64,000 nucleotides of DNA from Flagellimonas spongiicola (GCF_023502425.1 NZ_JAMFMA010000002.1:806001-870000); one strand, 5' to 3'; counted from the first letter of the stretch, positions 44,131 through 53,967 are shown. The notes: generated from the letters alone by a model not told the origin. Translations and numbers: made by a program.

Positions 44131-45279
44131 CTATTGGATCCGAATAAGGATTTCCGCTGCTTTGTCCAATACCTCTTCGGTTTTACCAAAACAGAAACGA
44201 AGGTATCGTTGATTGTAACTTGGTCCGCAGAAAACGGAAATCGGGATGCTGGCCAATTGATATTCCTTAATCAATCGTAGGGCAAGCTCCATATCATTTT
44301 CTTCACTGATTTGGTCATAACCCAAAAGTTGAAAATAAGTACCACCTGATGGTTTAACTGTGAACTTTGAGGTTTTTATTGCTTCCAGAAAATAGTCTCG
44401 CTTCTGCTGATAAAAGGACCCTAGTTCTAAATAGTGGTCATGGTTTTTCAAATATTGGTTCAAGGCATATTGGGCTGGTCTAAAAACAGAAAACACATTA
44501 TACTGATGCACCTTGTGGAATTCTTTCATAAGTTCTTTTGGCGCTACCACGTAGCCAATTTTCCAACCTGTGATGTGAAATGTTTTTCCAAATGAAGATG
44601 TAATGAAACTTCTAGAGGCCAAATCTAGATATTTTGATACACTAAGATGCGGTTTTCCATCAAATACAATATGCTCATAGACTTCATCACTTAGCAAGAT
44701 CACATTGGTTCCAGATAGTATTTCTTGAAACTTTTGCATATCAGCTTCAGCCCATAGTTTACCCGTAGGGTTATGCGGATTGTTGATGATAAGCATTCGC
44801 GTGTTAGCGCCAACGGCTGATTTAAGGGCTTCCCAGTCCACTTCAAAATCCTTGCCCACCAAATCAACAGGGACTACTTTACCGCCAAAAAGCTCAATTG
44901 CTGGTTCATAACAATCATAGGCCGGACGTAGAATGATGACCTCGTCCCCAGGATTGACAAAAGCTGCAATGGTGGTAAATATAGCTTGTGTTGCCCCAGA
45001 GGTAATGGTTATCTCGGTATCAGGATGGTAATATTTACCATAGAGTTGTTCCGTTTTTTCAGATAGGGTTTCACGGAGTGCTTTAGAACCCTGCATGGGA
45101 GCATATTGGTTGTAATCCAGTTGAAGTGCTTCATCCACCAAATGAAGTAATGCAGGGTCTGGAGGAAAGTTTGGGAAACCTTGCGAAAGATTAACTGCAT
45201 TATGTTGCAGGGCCAATTGGCCAATTGTAGTAAAAATTGTGGTACCTACATTGGGTAATTTGGAAATGATATTATCCAT
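44131..45279 (-). CDS. PLP-dependent aminotransferase (methionine aminotransferase-like)
   Basis: Class I/II aminotransferase, 382 residues, closest in style to YbdL/KAT-type methionine or kynurenine aminotransferases. The N-terminal NLSQGFPNFPPDPALL, the NNPHNPTGK segment, SDEVYEHIVF, and the PLP lysine in SSFGKTFHITGWKIG are typical, as is RYLRFCFGK with the carboxylate-binding Arg. Its start overlaps the end of the Vsr gene by 8 bp. The stop abuts the stop of the XRE-S24 gene. Confidence 0.92.
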   Translation of the reverse strand: MDNIISKLPNVGTTIFTTIGQLALQHNAVNLSQGFPNFPPDPALLHLVDEALQLDYNQYAPMQGSKALRETLSEKTEQLYGKYYHPDTEITITSGATQAIFTTIAAFVNPGDEVIILRPAYDCYEPAIELFGGKVVPVDLVGKDFEVDWEALKSAVGANTRMLIINNPHNPTGKLWAEADMQKFQEILSGTNVILLSDEVYEHIVFDGKPHLSVSKYLDLASRSFITSSFGKTFHITGWKIGYVVAPKELMKEFHKVHQYNVFSVFRPAQYALNQYLKNHDHYLELGSFYQQKRDYFLEAIKTSKFTVKPSGGTYFQLLGYDQISEENDMELALRLIKEYQLASIPISVFCGPSYNQRYLRFCFGKTEEVLDKAAEILIRIQ

Positions 45280-45751
45280 GAATTGATTGTTCCTTTAATT
45301 TGTCCAACACTTTTTGAAGGCAGCGGTCCAAGTCCTTTTTAACCTCACTTTCCCAAAACCGAAAAACGGTATAGCCCATTGCTTTCAATTCGTGATTTAC
45401 CTCTTCATCCCGTTGCATATTCCGTTCAATTTTGGCTATCCAAAACTCACGATTGCTTTTGATTTTTTGTTTGCGTTCTGGCCAGTTTTGCCCGTGCCAG
45501 AACTCACCATCAATAAAAATTGCGGTCTTGTATTTTTTAAGAAGGATATCGGGCCTGCCGATCAACTTTTTATAATCAACACGATAACGATAGCCTGCGG
45601 CCCATAAGGCCTTCCGAAACCGTAATTCTGGCTTGGTGTTCCTACCACGGATTTTGCCCATTATCTTAGAGCGCTCAGGTGTGGTATAAAAACCAGAGGC
45701 TTCGTTGAAACGAGGGACTTGTATACGCTCTTTTTGGTATTTACTGGACAT
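45272..45751 (-). CDS. vsr: Very short patch repair (Vsr)-like endonuclease, zinc-site variant
   Basis: Nicks DNA 5' of T in T:G mismatches in the classic system. In 159 residues it keeps the core TPERSKIMGKIRGRNTKPEL and the catalytic Asp in GRPDILL (D68), plus FWHG (H86). However, three positions that hold structural-zinc cysteines in E. coli Vsr read otherwise here: E83 in DGEFW, W90 in GQNW and S135 in FWES. No cytosine methylase lies in the window. The stop overlaps the next gene by 8 bp and a wHTH regulator precedes it 8 bp upstream. Confidence 0.85.
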   Translation of the reverse strand: MSSKYQKERIQVPRFNEASGFYTTPERSKIMGKIRGRNTKPELRFRKALWAAGYRYRVDYKKLIGRPDILLKKYKTAIFIDGEFWHGQNWPERKQKIKSNREFWIAKIERNMQRDEEVNHELKAMGYTVFRFWESEVKKDLDRCLQKVLDKLKEQSIHG

Positions 45752-45759
45752 GATTGCTA

Positions 45760-46641
45760 TTAGTTCCGAAATTTTTTAGTGATTTCAAGTTTATAGCCAA
45801 TTCCATGTACATTCAGCAGATTGACTTGGTCATCATCCTGGAATTTCTTTCTGATTTTGGAAATAAAGGTATCCAAGCTGCGCCCAACAAATACACCTTT
45901 GCTCTCCCAAACCTCATTAAGTAGCACATCCCGAGTAACAACTTGGTTTAAATGATCGCTGAATATTTTGATCAGTTCAGCTTCTTTGGAAGTAAGCCTG
46001 AACGAGACGCCATTTCTGACCAGCATATTTTGGTCCTTGTAAAATTCGTAGCTGCCTATGGCCGAGTACGAATGTGGTAAGAAGGAAGCATTAGCTTCTT
46101 TCTTCTTGTTCCAAAACAGCAGTCCCGCACCAATGGAGGCAATAAAAAAAACGGCATACCAGGTAAAACCCATAGTAGATTCCCGTTGATTTGAAATACT
46201 AGGGAACTGAACATTAATGGTATAGCAGTTCTTGGGAAGATTCCTGCCTCTACAATGAATTAGATTTTGTTCTTCATCAACGGATTGGACATAACTATAG
46301 GATATTTCCTTGGTGTCGCAATTAACCACCTCTACAAGATAGTTGTTAGGGAGATTAAGAATTTGAAAATTATTGGCTAGGGACGCAACCAGACTGTCCG
46401 GAATAATAGGCAGTTCTGATTGAAAAGTCAATTCAAATTGATCTGACTCCAATGCAGTAACTGGCATAACCAAAGATGTGGAGTCTTTATGTTGCAAGAG
46501 AAGTGAATTCCCTGTATTTCTTAGTGCAACTTTTATTAAACTGGATAAATTTTTCTCTGGAGGTCTGGTCATCGTATTGACAACCAAATAGGAAAATACC
46601 CCTAAAACCAGGAAGCTGTATACGTAGACGATTACTTTCAT
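45760..46641 (-). CDS. Membrane-tethered winged-helix regulator
   Basis: A 293-residue protein with an N-terminal membrane segment (about 5-22), a periplasmic domain of about 130 residues with two or more Cys, a second membrane helix (about 157-176, FTWYAVFFIASIGAGLLFW), and a C-terminal OmpR/PhoB-type wHTH (about 195-290, SFRLTSKEAELIKIFSDHL and FVGRSLDTFISKIRKKF). This is the reverse order of ToxR/CadC, with the DNA-binding part last. It starts a unit with vsr and the aminotransferase. The sensed signal is unknown. Confidence 0.82.
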   Translation of the reverse strand: MKVIVYVYSFLVLGVFSYLVVNTMTRPPEKNLSSLIKVALRNTGNSLLLQHKDSTSLVMPVTALESDQFELTFQSELPIIPDSLVASLANNFQILNLPNNYLVEVVNCDTKEISYSYVQSVDEEQNLIHCRGRNLPKNCYTINVQFPSISNQRESTMGFTWYAVFFIASIGAGLLFWNKKKEANASFLPHSYSAIGSYEFYKDQNMLVRNGVSFRLTSKEAELIKIFSDHLNQVVTRDVLLNEVWESKGVFVGRSLDTFISKIRKKFQDDDQVNLLNVHGIGYKLEITKKFRN

Positions 46642-46723
46642 TTTCCTAATACCTTGTTGTCAATATTTGCAATTTTTTGCATTTCATTTACATTTTCTTC
46701 ACCACCTGAGGCATCCCCAAACA

Positions 46724-46731
46724 TAGTTTTG
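46724..46731 (+). promoter_or_regulatory. Candidate -7 element for yceI
   Basis: TAGTTTTG is an exact TANNTTTG match, 14 nt upstream of the yceI ATG. No standard TTG is found. Confidence 0.4.
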
Positions 46732-46745
46732 TCCAAAACGAAACA

Positions 46746-47330
46746 ATGAAAAAAATCATCTTATTAGCAGTAAGTATTGGGTTTAATACCTTTATGTATG
46801 GACAAGGTACCATAAATATTGATACAGAAAAGAGTGTTATCAAATGGACTGGATCTAAATTATTCCAGTTCAATGAGCATTATGGAACCGTAAAATTTTC
46901 TAATGGGACATTTTTATGGACGGGAGATAACATAATGGGAGGGCATTTTGTGGTAGATATGAAGTCTATTGTCAATACAGATGGTAAATACAACGAAATG
47001 CTGGTTTCACATTTAAAGAATGAGGATTTCTTTGATGTGAAAAATCATCCGATTGCCAAGTTGAAAATCACCCAGGTCTTTTACGTTGATTTCAAGGAAA
47101 TAAGTGCCGAAGCATTGCTGACCATAAAAGGGATTACCCATCCCATAAATTTTAGGATGACTATTGAAGAATCAAACAAAACCCAGGTATTTAAATCAAA
47201 GTTTGTTATTGATAGAACCCGTTGGGGTATTCAATATGAATCCAAAGGATTGATTGATAGCGTTAAAGAAAATATCATTTCGGATGCCATAGGATTTGAA
47301 GTGGTTCTGGTAACCAAACCGGGATGCTAA
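46746..47330 (+). CDS. YceI-family protein
   Basis: Lipocalin-like periplasmic protein of 194 residues with a signal peptide (1-20, ending MYGQG). Family segments KSVIKWTGSKLFQFNEHYGT and DFFDVKNHPIAKLKITQVFY are clear. YceI proteins bind isoprenoid quinone-like or other hydrophobic ligands. It is convergent with sdhB and shares a terminator with it. The divergent neighbour is the membrane-tethered regulator, which may control it. Confidence 0.93.
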   Translation: MKKIILLAVSIGFNTFMYGQGTINIDTEKSVIKWTGSKLFQFNEHYGTVKFSNGTFLWTGDNIMGGHFVVDMKSIVNTDGKYNEMLVSHLKNEDFFDVKNHPIAKLKITQVFYVDFKEISAEALLTIKGITHPINFRMTIEESNKTQVFKSKFVIDRTRWGIQYESKGLIDSVKENIISDAIGFEVVLVTKPGC

Positions 47331-47372
47331 CAACGCTTGTTCGCTTGCGTTTCCTCACATTTTTATAAACAA

Positions 47373-47405
47373 AAAACCCAAACTTTTACTGAAGTTTGGG
47401 TTTTG
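47373..47405. terminator. Bidirectional terminator between yceI and sdhB
   Basis: Stem AAAACCCAAACTT/AAGTTTGGGTTTT with a short loop and A-rich/T-rich flanks. Confidence 0.85.
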
Positions 47406-47424
47406 GTCTTTATGTATTGGAATT

Positions 47425-48171
47425 TTATCCTTTAATCGAAGCGGATAGATATTCTCGGTTCATACGGGCAATATTCTCCAAGGAAATTCCTTTTGGACAT
47501 TCAATTTCACAAGCTCCGGTATTTGTACAATTCCCGAAACCTTCCAAGTCCATTTGGCGAACCATATTCTCCACACGTTCCGCGGCCTCTACTTGACCCT
47601 GAGGTAATAAGGCAAACTGTGAAACTTTAGCGGAAGTGAACAACATAGCACTTGCATTTTTACAAGCTGCCACACAGGCGCCACATCCAATACAAGTTGC
47701 AGCATCCATCGCCTTATCAGCATCTTCTTTCCGAATCGGAATGGCATTTGCATCAACCGTATTTCCAGAAGTGTTTACAGAGATGTAACCACCTGCTTGT
47801 TGGATACGATCAAAAGCACTGCGATCTACGATCAAATCTTTTATCACTGGAAATGCCTTTGCTCTAAACGGCTCAATGACAATAGTATCCCCATCCTTGA
47901 ATTTGCGCATATGCAATTGGCAAGTTGTGATCAATCTGTCCGGGCCATGTGGTTCTCCATTGATTTGCAGGGAACATGTACCACAGATACCTTCTCTACA
48001 ATCATGATCGAACTCCACTGGTTCTTCGCCCTTGGAAACCAATTCCTCATTTAGGATATCCAACATTTCCAAAAAGGACATATCGCCTTCCACACCATCG
48101 AGGATGTAATCCACAATTTGACCCTTTGATGCAGCGTCCTTTTGTCTCCAGATTTTTAGTGTTAGCTTCAT
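47425..48171 (-). CDS. sdhB: Succinate dehydrogenase/fumarate reductase iron-sulfur subunit
   Basis: A 248-residue Fe-S subunit that passes electrons from SdhA to the membrane quinone site. Cysteine sets are CREGICGTC...TTC for the 2Fe-2S centre, [11 protein letters not shown] for the 4Fe-4S centre and [11 protein letters not shown] for the third centre. It lies 37 bp after sdhA, and an operon order of C-A-B marks this as the Bacteroidota-type enzyme. Confidence 0.96.
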   Translation of the reverse strand: MKLTLKIWRQKDAASKGQIVDYILDGVEGDMSFLEMLDILNEELVSKGEEPVEFDHDCREGICGTCSLQINGEPHGPDRLITTCQLHMRKFKDGDTIVIEPFRAKAFPVIKDLIVDRSAFDRIQQAGGYISVNTSGNTVDANAIPIRKEDADKAMDAATCIGCGACVAACKNASAMLFTSAKVSQFALLPQGQVEAAERVENMVRQMDLEGFGNCTNTGACEIECPKGISLENIARMNREYLSASIKG

Positions 48172-48208
48172 GTATTCGCTATTATGTGCTCGTGAATGAT
48201 ATCACAAA

Positions 48209-50212
48209 CTATTTATAACTTCTTGTTTTAAGCTCAATATTCTCGTAAACCAATTCTTCTTTATGCAATACAGCATCTTTGGGTTCACCTTTGTATTCCC
48301 ATGCCGCTACATATTTGAAGTTCTTGTCATCCCTTAAGGCTTCACCTTCTTCGGTTTGGTATTCTTCACGGAAGTGACCTCCACAAGATTCGTTTCTGTG
48401 CAAGGCATCTTTAGCGAACAATTCTCCCAATTCCAAGAAATCGGCAACACGCCCTGCTTTTTCAAGTTCTTGGTTTTTGGAATCTGCAGCTCCTGGAATC
48501 TTTACATTCTCCCAGAAATCTTTGCGCAGTTCGGCAATTTCCTTGATGGCTTCTTCGAGCTCTTTGGCGTTTCTGGACATACCACATTTATTCCACATGA
48601 TCTTGCCCAGTTTTTTATGATAGTAATCCACCGAATGGATTCCTGTTCCTGACATTAATTTTTCCAGTCGGCTACGCACTTCGTTTTCCGCTGCTTCAAA
48701 CTCGGGAGAATCTGTAGGGATTGCTCCAGTTCGAATATCATCGGCCAAGTAATCCCCAATAGTGTATGGAAGTACAAAATAGCCATCGGCCAAACCTTGC
48801 ATCAAAGCAGAGGCACCCAATCGGTTAGCCCCGTGATCACTAAAATTGGCTTCACCTGCGCAGTAGCATCCAGGTATTGTGGTCTGAAGGTTATAATCCA
48901 CCCAAACTCCACCCATGGTATAGTGAACCGCAGGATAAATCATCATAGGCGTCTTGTACGGATTCTCATCAACGATTTTCTCGTACATCTGGAAGAGGTT
49001 ACCATACTTGGCTTCAATGACTTCTTCGCCTAATTTAGTAACGGTTTCCTTACTTGGATCCTTGAGTCCTGAAGTAAGTGCTTTCTCTCTACCATAGCGT
49101 TCAATTGCCGCTGCAAAATCGAGATAGACCGCCTCACCAGTTTTATTAACACCAAAACCGGCATCACAACGTTCTTTTGCAGCTCTGGAAGCAACATCCC
49201 TAGGCACCAAGTTTCCAAAAGCCGGGTATCTGCGCTCCAAATAGTAGTCTCGGTCTTCCTCCGCCAATTGTGTTGGCTTTAGCTTGCCTTCGCGAATAGC
49301 TACTGCATCTTCCATACGTTTTGGCACCCAAATTCTACCATCATTTCTCAAAGACTCTGACATCAAAGTCAATTTGGATTGATGTTCTCCGGAAACTGGA
49401 ATACAGGTAGGGTGAATTTGTGTATAGCAAGGATTGGCAAAAAACGCTCCTTTTTTATGTGCTCGCCATGCGGCCATTACGTTACTGCCCATTGCATTGG
49501 TTGAAAGGAAGAAAACATTTCCATACCCCCCAGTGGCCAATACCACGGCATGAGCACTGTGTCTTTGAATTTCTCCCGAAACTAAATCACGGGCAATGAT
49601 ACCACGAGCTTTACCGTCAACCAATACCAAATCCATCATTTCATGACGGTTATAGGATTGAATTTTTCCTCGGTTGATTTGTCTGTTCATTGCTGCATAC
49701 GCTCCCAGCAATAATTGCTGTCCAGTTTGCCCTTTGGCATAGAACGTACGTGATACTAATACACCTCCAAATGAGCGGTTGTCCAAAAGCCCACCATATT
49801 CCCGAGCAAAAGGCACTCCTTGTGCTACGCATTGATCAATGATATTCGCGGATTCTTCAGCCAGACGATAAACGTTGCCTTCACGGGAACGGTAGTCACC
49901 ACCTTTGATGGTATCATAGAAAAGACGGTAGAAACTATCACCATCTCCTTGATAATTTTTGGCTGCATTTATTCCTCCTTGAGCGGCAATTGAGTGCGCT
50001 CTTCGTGGAGAATCCTGATAGCAAAATGTCTTTACATTATAGCCCAACTCTGCCAAGGTAGCGGCAGCAGCACCACCTGCTAATCCAGTACCTACAACAA
50101 TTACATCAATGTTACGCTTGTTGGCTGGGTTTACTAGATTGATTTCATTCTTATGTTTGGTCCATTTATCGGCCAAAGGACCGGATGGAATTTTAGAATC
50201 CAATATGCCCAT
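48209..50212 (-). CDS. sdhA: Succinate dehydrogenase flavoprotein subunit
   Basis: FAD-containing catalytic subunit, 667 residues. Motifs: the FAD-binding [19 protein letters not shown] near residue 36, the [13 protein letters not shown] segment bearing the FAD-linked His region, and [11 protein letters not shown] and [17 protein letters not shown] for the C-terminal active-site domain. The gap to sdhC is 2 bp. Confidence 0.97.
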   Translation of the reverse strand: MGILDSKIPSGPLADKWTKHKNEINLVNPANKRNIDVIVVGTGLAGGAAAATLAELGYNVKTFCYQDSPRRAHSIAAQGGINAAKNYQGDGDSFYRLFYDTIKGGDYRSREGNVYRLAEESANIIDQCVAQGVPFAREYGGLLDNRSFGGVLVSRTFYAKGQTGQQLLLGAYAAMNRQINRGKIQSYNRHEMMDLVLVDGKARGIIARDLVSGEIQRHSAHAVVLATGGYGNVFFLSTNAMGSNVMAAWRAHKKGAFFANPCYTQIHPTCIPVSGEHQSKLTLMSESLRNDGRIWVPKRMEDAVAIREGKLKPTQLAEEDRDYYLERRYPAFGNLVPRDVASRAAKERCDAGFGVNKTGEAVYLDFAAAIERYGREKALTSGLKDPSKETVTKLGEEVIEAKYGNLFQMYEKIVDENPYKTPMMIYPAVHYTMGGVWVDYNLQTTIPGCYCAGEANFSDHGANRLGASALMQGLADGYFVLPYTIGDYLADDIRTGAIPTDSPEFEAAENEVRSRLEKLMSGTGIHSVDYYHKKLGKIMWNKCGMSRNAKELEEAIKEIAELRKDFWENVKIPGAADSKNQELEKAGRVADFLELGELFAKDALHRNESCGGHFREEYQTEEGEALRDDKNFKYVAAWEYKGEPKDAVLHKEELVYENIELKTRSYK

Positions 50213-50214
50213 AA

Positions 50215-50883
50215 TTAATGTGTTATTGGGTTAAGATGATGGTAAAGGGCTATGAAAACAAAAGCCAACGGAACCACCACGGCAAATATTTTAGTAAACG
50301 ACTTTATGGCTGGAGTGTATTTATTGTTGACTCCCATGGATTGAAATGAAGAAGCGAATCCATGCCATAAATGCAAACTTAAAAGAACAAATGAGATTAC
50401 ATAAATAATGGTCCGCCAGAAAGGAGCGAACTTCTCTACCGTTTCCGCGTAGTACCGCGTTGGATTTTCCGGATTCATTTCAATGTATTTGTACGTCATT
50501 TCATGTACCCAGAAGTCATAAAAGTGCAATCCTAAAAAGGCAAGTATTGCCAAACCAGAATAGATCATATTGCGCGAAACCCAAGGTGCAGCAGCTCCTC
50601 CATTATACTTCACATAGCTGATGCCACGCGCCTGTTTGTTTTTGAGTTCCAAAGCGAATCCCATTACAAAATGCACAATTACCCCAATGATCAGGATAGG
50701 CTGCATGAGGTATTGTACCAAAGGATTGTACCCCATAAAGTGCGAAGCTTCGTTAAAAAAATCGGGAGAAATCACCGATGCAAAATTGATGGTAACGTGT
50801 AGTATTAAGAAAATTACCAGAAACAAACCCGAAAGTGCCATCACTACTTTGCGGGCAATCGAAGATTTTATCAATCCACTCAT
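50215..50883 (-). CDS. sdhC: Succinate dehydrogenase cytochrome b subunit
   Basis: Single membrane anchor with five predicted helices, carrying two haems, as in type B succinate:quinone oxidoreductases. Start at [13 protein letters not shown] (ATG 50883) is chosen over the TTG at 50904, giving 222 residues. Conserved His residues lie in [29 protein letters not shown] and LHLWHGFA. It is the first gene of the operon, with a full consensus promoter just upstream. Confidence 0.94.
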   Translation of the reverse strand: MSGLIKSSIARKVVMALSGLFLVIFLILHVTINFASVISPDFFNEASHFMGYNPLVQYLMQPILIIGVIVHFVMGFALELKNKQARGISYVKYNGGAAAPWVSRNMIYSGLAILAFLGLHFYDFWVHEMTYKYIEMNPENPTRYYAETVEKFAPFWRTIIYVISFVLLSLHLWHGFASSFQSMGVNNKYTPAIKSFTKIFAVVVPLAFVFIALYHHLNPITH

Positions 50884-50901
50884 TAGCGTTGGTTTAGACA
50901 A

Positions 50902-50932
50902 CAAATTTACGGCACGATTGAGTTTTTAACAA
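50902..50932 (-). promoter_or_regulatory. Promoter of sdhCAB
   Basis: On the minus strand TTG, 20-nt spacer, TAAATTTG, which matches the Bacteroidota consensus TTG-N19-TANNTTTG in both parts. The ATG at 50883 would follow after about 10 nt of leader. It is the best promoter in the window. Confidence 0.65.
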
Positions 50933-51078
50933 GCTTTCAACAGCCATTAAGGTCTTATTTAGACCCATTATACCCAAGCTATCAATCCTTCTCATTCTTA
51001 AGGATTTAATTACTTTATTTTTCCAACAAATGGGAATTTTAACCGATATTACCACTGAATTGCATCAGAAATAAGCTT

Positions 51079-51969
51079 ATGGATATTGCGATACTTTCTG
51101 TTAGTCTTAACGTACATTCCACTCGCAGGATTCTTGAGGAAGCCCAGAACGCAGGACATTATGTGGAGCTCATTGACCACACAAGATGTTCGGTTAAACT
51201 TGGCGATGGCAAACCACAGATTTTTTTGGATGAAGAAAATGTTATTGACGAGTTTGATGCAATCATACCTCGCATTGGAGCCAAAGTGACACGGCATGGA
51301 GCTGCCATCGTCAAACAGTTTGAGATGAACAATGTGTTCAGTACAGCACGATCCTTGGGCATCACACGAGCACGAAACAAGGTAAGGACACTACAGATCA
51401 TGTCCAGGAAAGGGATTCCTATTCCAGAAACGGTTTTTTCCATAAATCCGGATAATATTGAAGAACAGATAAAATTGTTGGGGGGACCTCCTGTAATCAT
51501 AAAACTGCAAGAGGGTACGCACGGTATGGGGGTAATATTGGCCGAAACCAAAAAGTCGGCAAAATCCATCATAGACACGTTGTATAAAATGGATACCAGT
51601 ATTCTGCTTCAACGGTATATTTCAGAAGCAAATGGAGAGGACATTCGAATTATTGTGGTGGGCAACAAGGTAGTTGCAAGCATGAAACGCACCAGTGATT
51701 TGGATGATTTTAGATCTAATGTCCACAGGGGTGCAGATACCACTGCTATCAAGCCCACGGCAAAGGAACAATTCATTGCATTGAACGCAACTAAATATTT
51801 GGGCTTGGGAGTGGCTGGCGTGGATTTGATGCGTTCAAAAAAAGGACCGGTTCTTTTGGAGGTGAATGCTTCGCCAGGACTACAAGGAATTGAGGCAGCA
51901 ACTGGAGTGAATGTTGCCAAACATATTATTGATTTTGTTGAAAAGAATGCACTCAGAAGGAGAAAATAA
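51079..51969 (+). CDS. rimK: RimK-family ATP-grasp ligase
   Basis: Adds glutamate or related residues to the C-terminus of ribosomal protein S6 in other bacteria. A 296-residue ATP-grasp protein: N-terminal domain (AIIPRIGAKVTRHGAAIVKQ), central ATP-binding segment IIKLQEGTHGMGVIL, IRIIVVGNKVVASMKRTS and the metal site VLLEVNASPGLQGIEAATG. The next gene overlaps by 23 bp and encodes an aspartoacylase-like metalloenzyme. The substrate could be S6 or a small glutamyl peptide. Confidence 0.92.
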   Translation: MDIAILSVSLNVHSTRRILEEAQNAGHYVELIDHTRCSVKLGDGKPQIFLDEENVIDEFDAIIPRIGAKVTRHGAAIVKQFEMNNVFSTARSLGITRARNKVRTLQIMSRKGIPIPETVFSINPDNIEEQIKLLGGPPVIIKLQEGTHGMGVILAETKKSAKSIIDTLYKMDTSILLQRYISEANGEDIRIIVVGNKVVASMKRTSDLDDFRSNVHRGADTTAIKPTAKEQFIALNATKYLGLGVAGVDLMRSKKGPVLLEVNASPGLQGIEAATGVNVAKHIIDFVEKNALRRRK

Positions 51970-52906
51970 AACCTTGACAATCAACGGAGCGGAAATTGCT
52001 CCGGGAGAAAGCAAGTTGGTACAGATCAATATTGCAAGATTGCCAACGGGAACGTTAATAGACATTCCCGTGCATGTGTTCAATGGAAAAAAACCCGGCC
52101 CTACTTTATTGGTTCAAGCTGGATTGCATGGCGACGAAATCAACGGGGTGGAGACTTTGAGAAGAGGACTTCAGGAAAAGTTGTTTCAGGTAAAGAAAGG
52201 CGCGGTGATCGTTGTTCCCATTCTTAACGTATTTGGGTTCATACATTTTTCAAGGGATGTTCCCGATGGAAAGGATGTCAACCGAAGTTTTCCAGGAAGA
52301 AAAACAGGATCGCTGGCCAGTAGGATTGCTTACAATTATACCTCGGAAATTTTACCACAAGTAGATTACGCAATCGACTTGCACACCGGTGGCGGGTTGC
52401 GCCATAATTTCCCCCAAGTACGTTACACCTTAGATGATGATCGCAGTAAGTTTTTGGCTGAAGCATTCAATGCGCCCCTGTATTTTTCGTCACGATTGAT
52501 TGCTGGATCATTTCGTAAAACTGCATTCAAGTTGGAGATACCAACAATAGTGTTTGAAGCTGGAGAAAGTATGCGATTTGACGAAAATAGCATTGATGAG
52601 GGATTAAAAGGGATACAGAATGTTTTGGTCCAATTAGGAATGCGGGCCGTTAAAACCAATAAAAGGAAACATCAATCCATTCATTTGGAAGGAACAAGAT
52701 GGGTCCGTGCTTCCAGGGCGGGCATGTTTATTCCAGAGGTTGAGAATGGGACAGTTATTACAAAAGACCAGATTTTGGGAATGGTTACGGACACCTTTGC
52801 TAAGAAGACCAAAAAAATCAAAGCTCCATTTGACGGTTTTGTTTTTTGTATAAACCATCAGGCCGTAGTCAATCAGGGAGATGCATTATTTCACCTCGGT
52901 TATTGA
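51947..52906 (+). CDS. Succinylglutamate desuccinylase/aspartoacylase-family protein
   Basis: Zinc-dependent amidohydrolase-like protein, 319 residues, start at MHSEGENKTLTIN. The metal ligands are HGDE (H61, E64) and DLHTGG (H146), and the catalytic glutamate is in IVFEAGE (E204 or E207). The C-terminal domain (about 240-319) is the typical beta cap. Close coupling with rimK (23-bp overlap) suggests it trims or reverses the RimK product, though this is inference. Confidence 0.88.
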   Translation: MHSEGENKTLTINGAEIAPGESKLVQINIARLPTGTLIDIPVHVFNGKKPGPTLLVQAGLHGDEINGVETLRRGLQEKLFQVKKGAVIVVPILNVFGFIHFSRDVPDGKDVNRSFPGRKTGSLASRIAYNYTSEILPQVDYAIDLHTGGGLRHNFPQVRYTLDDDRSKFLAEAFNAPLYFSSRLIAGSFRKTAFKLEIPTIVFEAGESMRFDENSIDEGLKGIQNVLVQLGMRAVKTNKRKHQSIHLEGTRWVRASRAGMFIPEVENGTVITKDQILGMVTDTFAKKTKKIKAPFDGFVFCINHQAVVNQGDALFHLGY

Positions 52907-53334
52907 CTTTGAAGTAAATTTTCCTTGGATTCCAATTTGGTTAAACTCCATTTTATGGCGCTTTCCAAATCGGAAAACTGACGGATATTGTTTTTGAAAA
53001 ACATACGCTCCAGAATAAGACTTGCCAAGCCGCTTTTGGAGTAGGCAACAACCGAATACAACTCCAATTGATGCCGGTTGGTGAAGAATTTTAACCAATC
53101 CGTGGGTACAACGGAGTAATTGTTTATCCGGTTGGAAATGTAGGCAATGGGTTTTTCCCGCCCAATGATTTCGTAGGCGGCGTCTATTGTTTTTTGTGCC
53201 ATGTTCCAGTTAAAAACCACATCTTCCTTAATTTCGGAAATGACAAGACCATCAAAGAAATAGAATACCCCAAACTCGTATTCACGTATTTCCCTGATGT
53301 TTTTAAAAAAATCTATTTCCCTGACACTACGCAT
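52900..53334 (-). CDS. STAS/SpoIIAA-like hypothetical protein
   Basis: A 144-residue protein with alternating strands and helices: EFGVFYFFDGLVISEIKEDV, RINNYSVVPTDWLKFFTNRH and IRQFSDLESAIKWSLTKLES. The layout is similar to SpoIIAA/STAS-type domains. The ORF is convergent with the deacylase gene, with a 7-bp overlap. No function is known. Confidence 0.65.
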   Translation of the reverse strand: MRSVREIDFFKNIREIREYEFGVFYFFDGLVISEIKEDVVFNWNMAQKTIDAAYEIIGREKPIAYISNRINNYSVVPTDWLKFFTNRHQLELYSVVAYSKSGLASLILERMFFKNNIRQFSDLESAIKWSLTKLESKENLLQSQ

Positions 53335-53400
53335 GATTCGTTGGTGTTGAGAATTTTATTCTGGATTAAATTAGCTTTTTGAGGACGGTAAATTTAAGGA

Positions 53401-53500
53401 TTATTGTGTGAGTTATCACGGTTTTGGTCAATAATAGCGCGCTTTTTACGGATTTTTCAACTTTTTCAGCTGAATCCGAAAAAACCATAACTTTTAGCGT
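53401..53500. other. Nested imperfect stem in the 53335-53577 intergenic stretch
   Basis: GTTAT-CAC-GGTTTT (53413 onward) can pair with AAAACCATAAC (53481-53492), enclosing CGGATT (53450) and AATCCG (53474-53479). Together they could form a long stem. No coding ORF is seen here, and it may be a structured leader or chance. Confidence 0.3.
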
Positions 53501-53577
53501 AACTAATCTTAAATGTTGTTAGTAATAGGCGTACTACGTTGGCCTTATTTTTCCTTCAATTGTAGTACTTCCCAATA

Positions 53578-53967
53578 TTATTCTTCCATATTGCTCAGTT
53601 GAATACCCAAGGCTTTTGTAGATAACTGAACTTCGATCAATGATAGCAATAAGGATACCATTAAAAATATCAAGCTAATGCCAAAGATGATATTGGCCCA
53701 CACATTCATTTCAACATAAATTAAAAACATCGTGATCGCGGAGAGCAAAAAGCTAACAATGGCAGAGGCCTGCATGTTTTTGATTATACCTAAACGCTTA
53801 CGTAGTTGTTCAATTTGTTTTTTTACGGGCTGAGAATCTTCCTGTAAGTATTGCTTATGAAGTTGGCGTATGAGAGCGGCAATGGCCAAATAGCGTGCAT
53901 TATACGCCAACATGGTCAATGAAATTGCCGGGAATAATAGCGCCGGGATGCTTAAGGTAAGTTGCAT
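53578..53967 (-). CDS. DUF2721 membrane protein
   Basis: A 129-residue inner-membrane protein with three helices: ALLFPAISLTMLAYNARYLA near the start, AIVSFLLSAITMFLIYVEMN, and IIFGISLIFLMVSLLLSLIE. Between the first two lies a charged helix (KKQIEQLRKRLGIIKNMQA). It fits DUF2721 of unknown function. The gene directly follows the VPS10-like gene with no gap, indicating a shared transcript. Confidence 0.85.
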   Translation of the reverse strand: MQLTLSIPALLFPAISLTMLAYNARYLAIAALIRQLHKQYLQEDSQPVKKQIEQLRKRLGIIKNMQASAIVSFLLSAITMFLIYVEMNVWANIIFGISLIFLMVSLLLSLIEVQLSTKALGIQLSNMEE

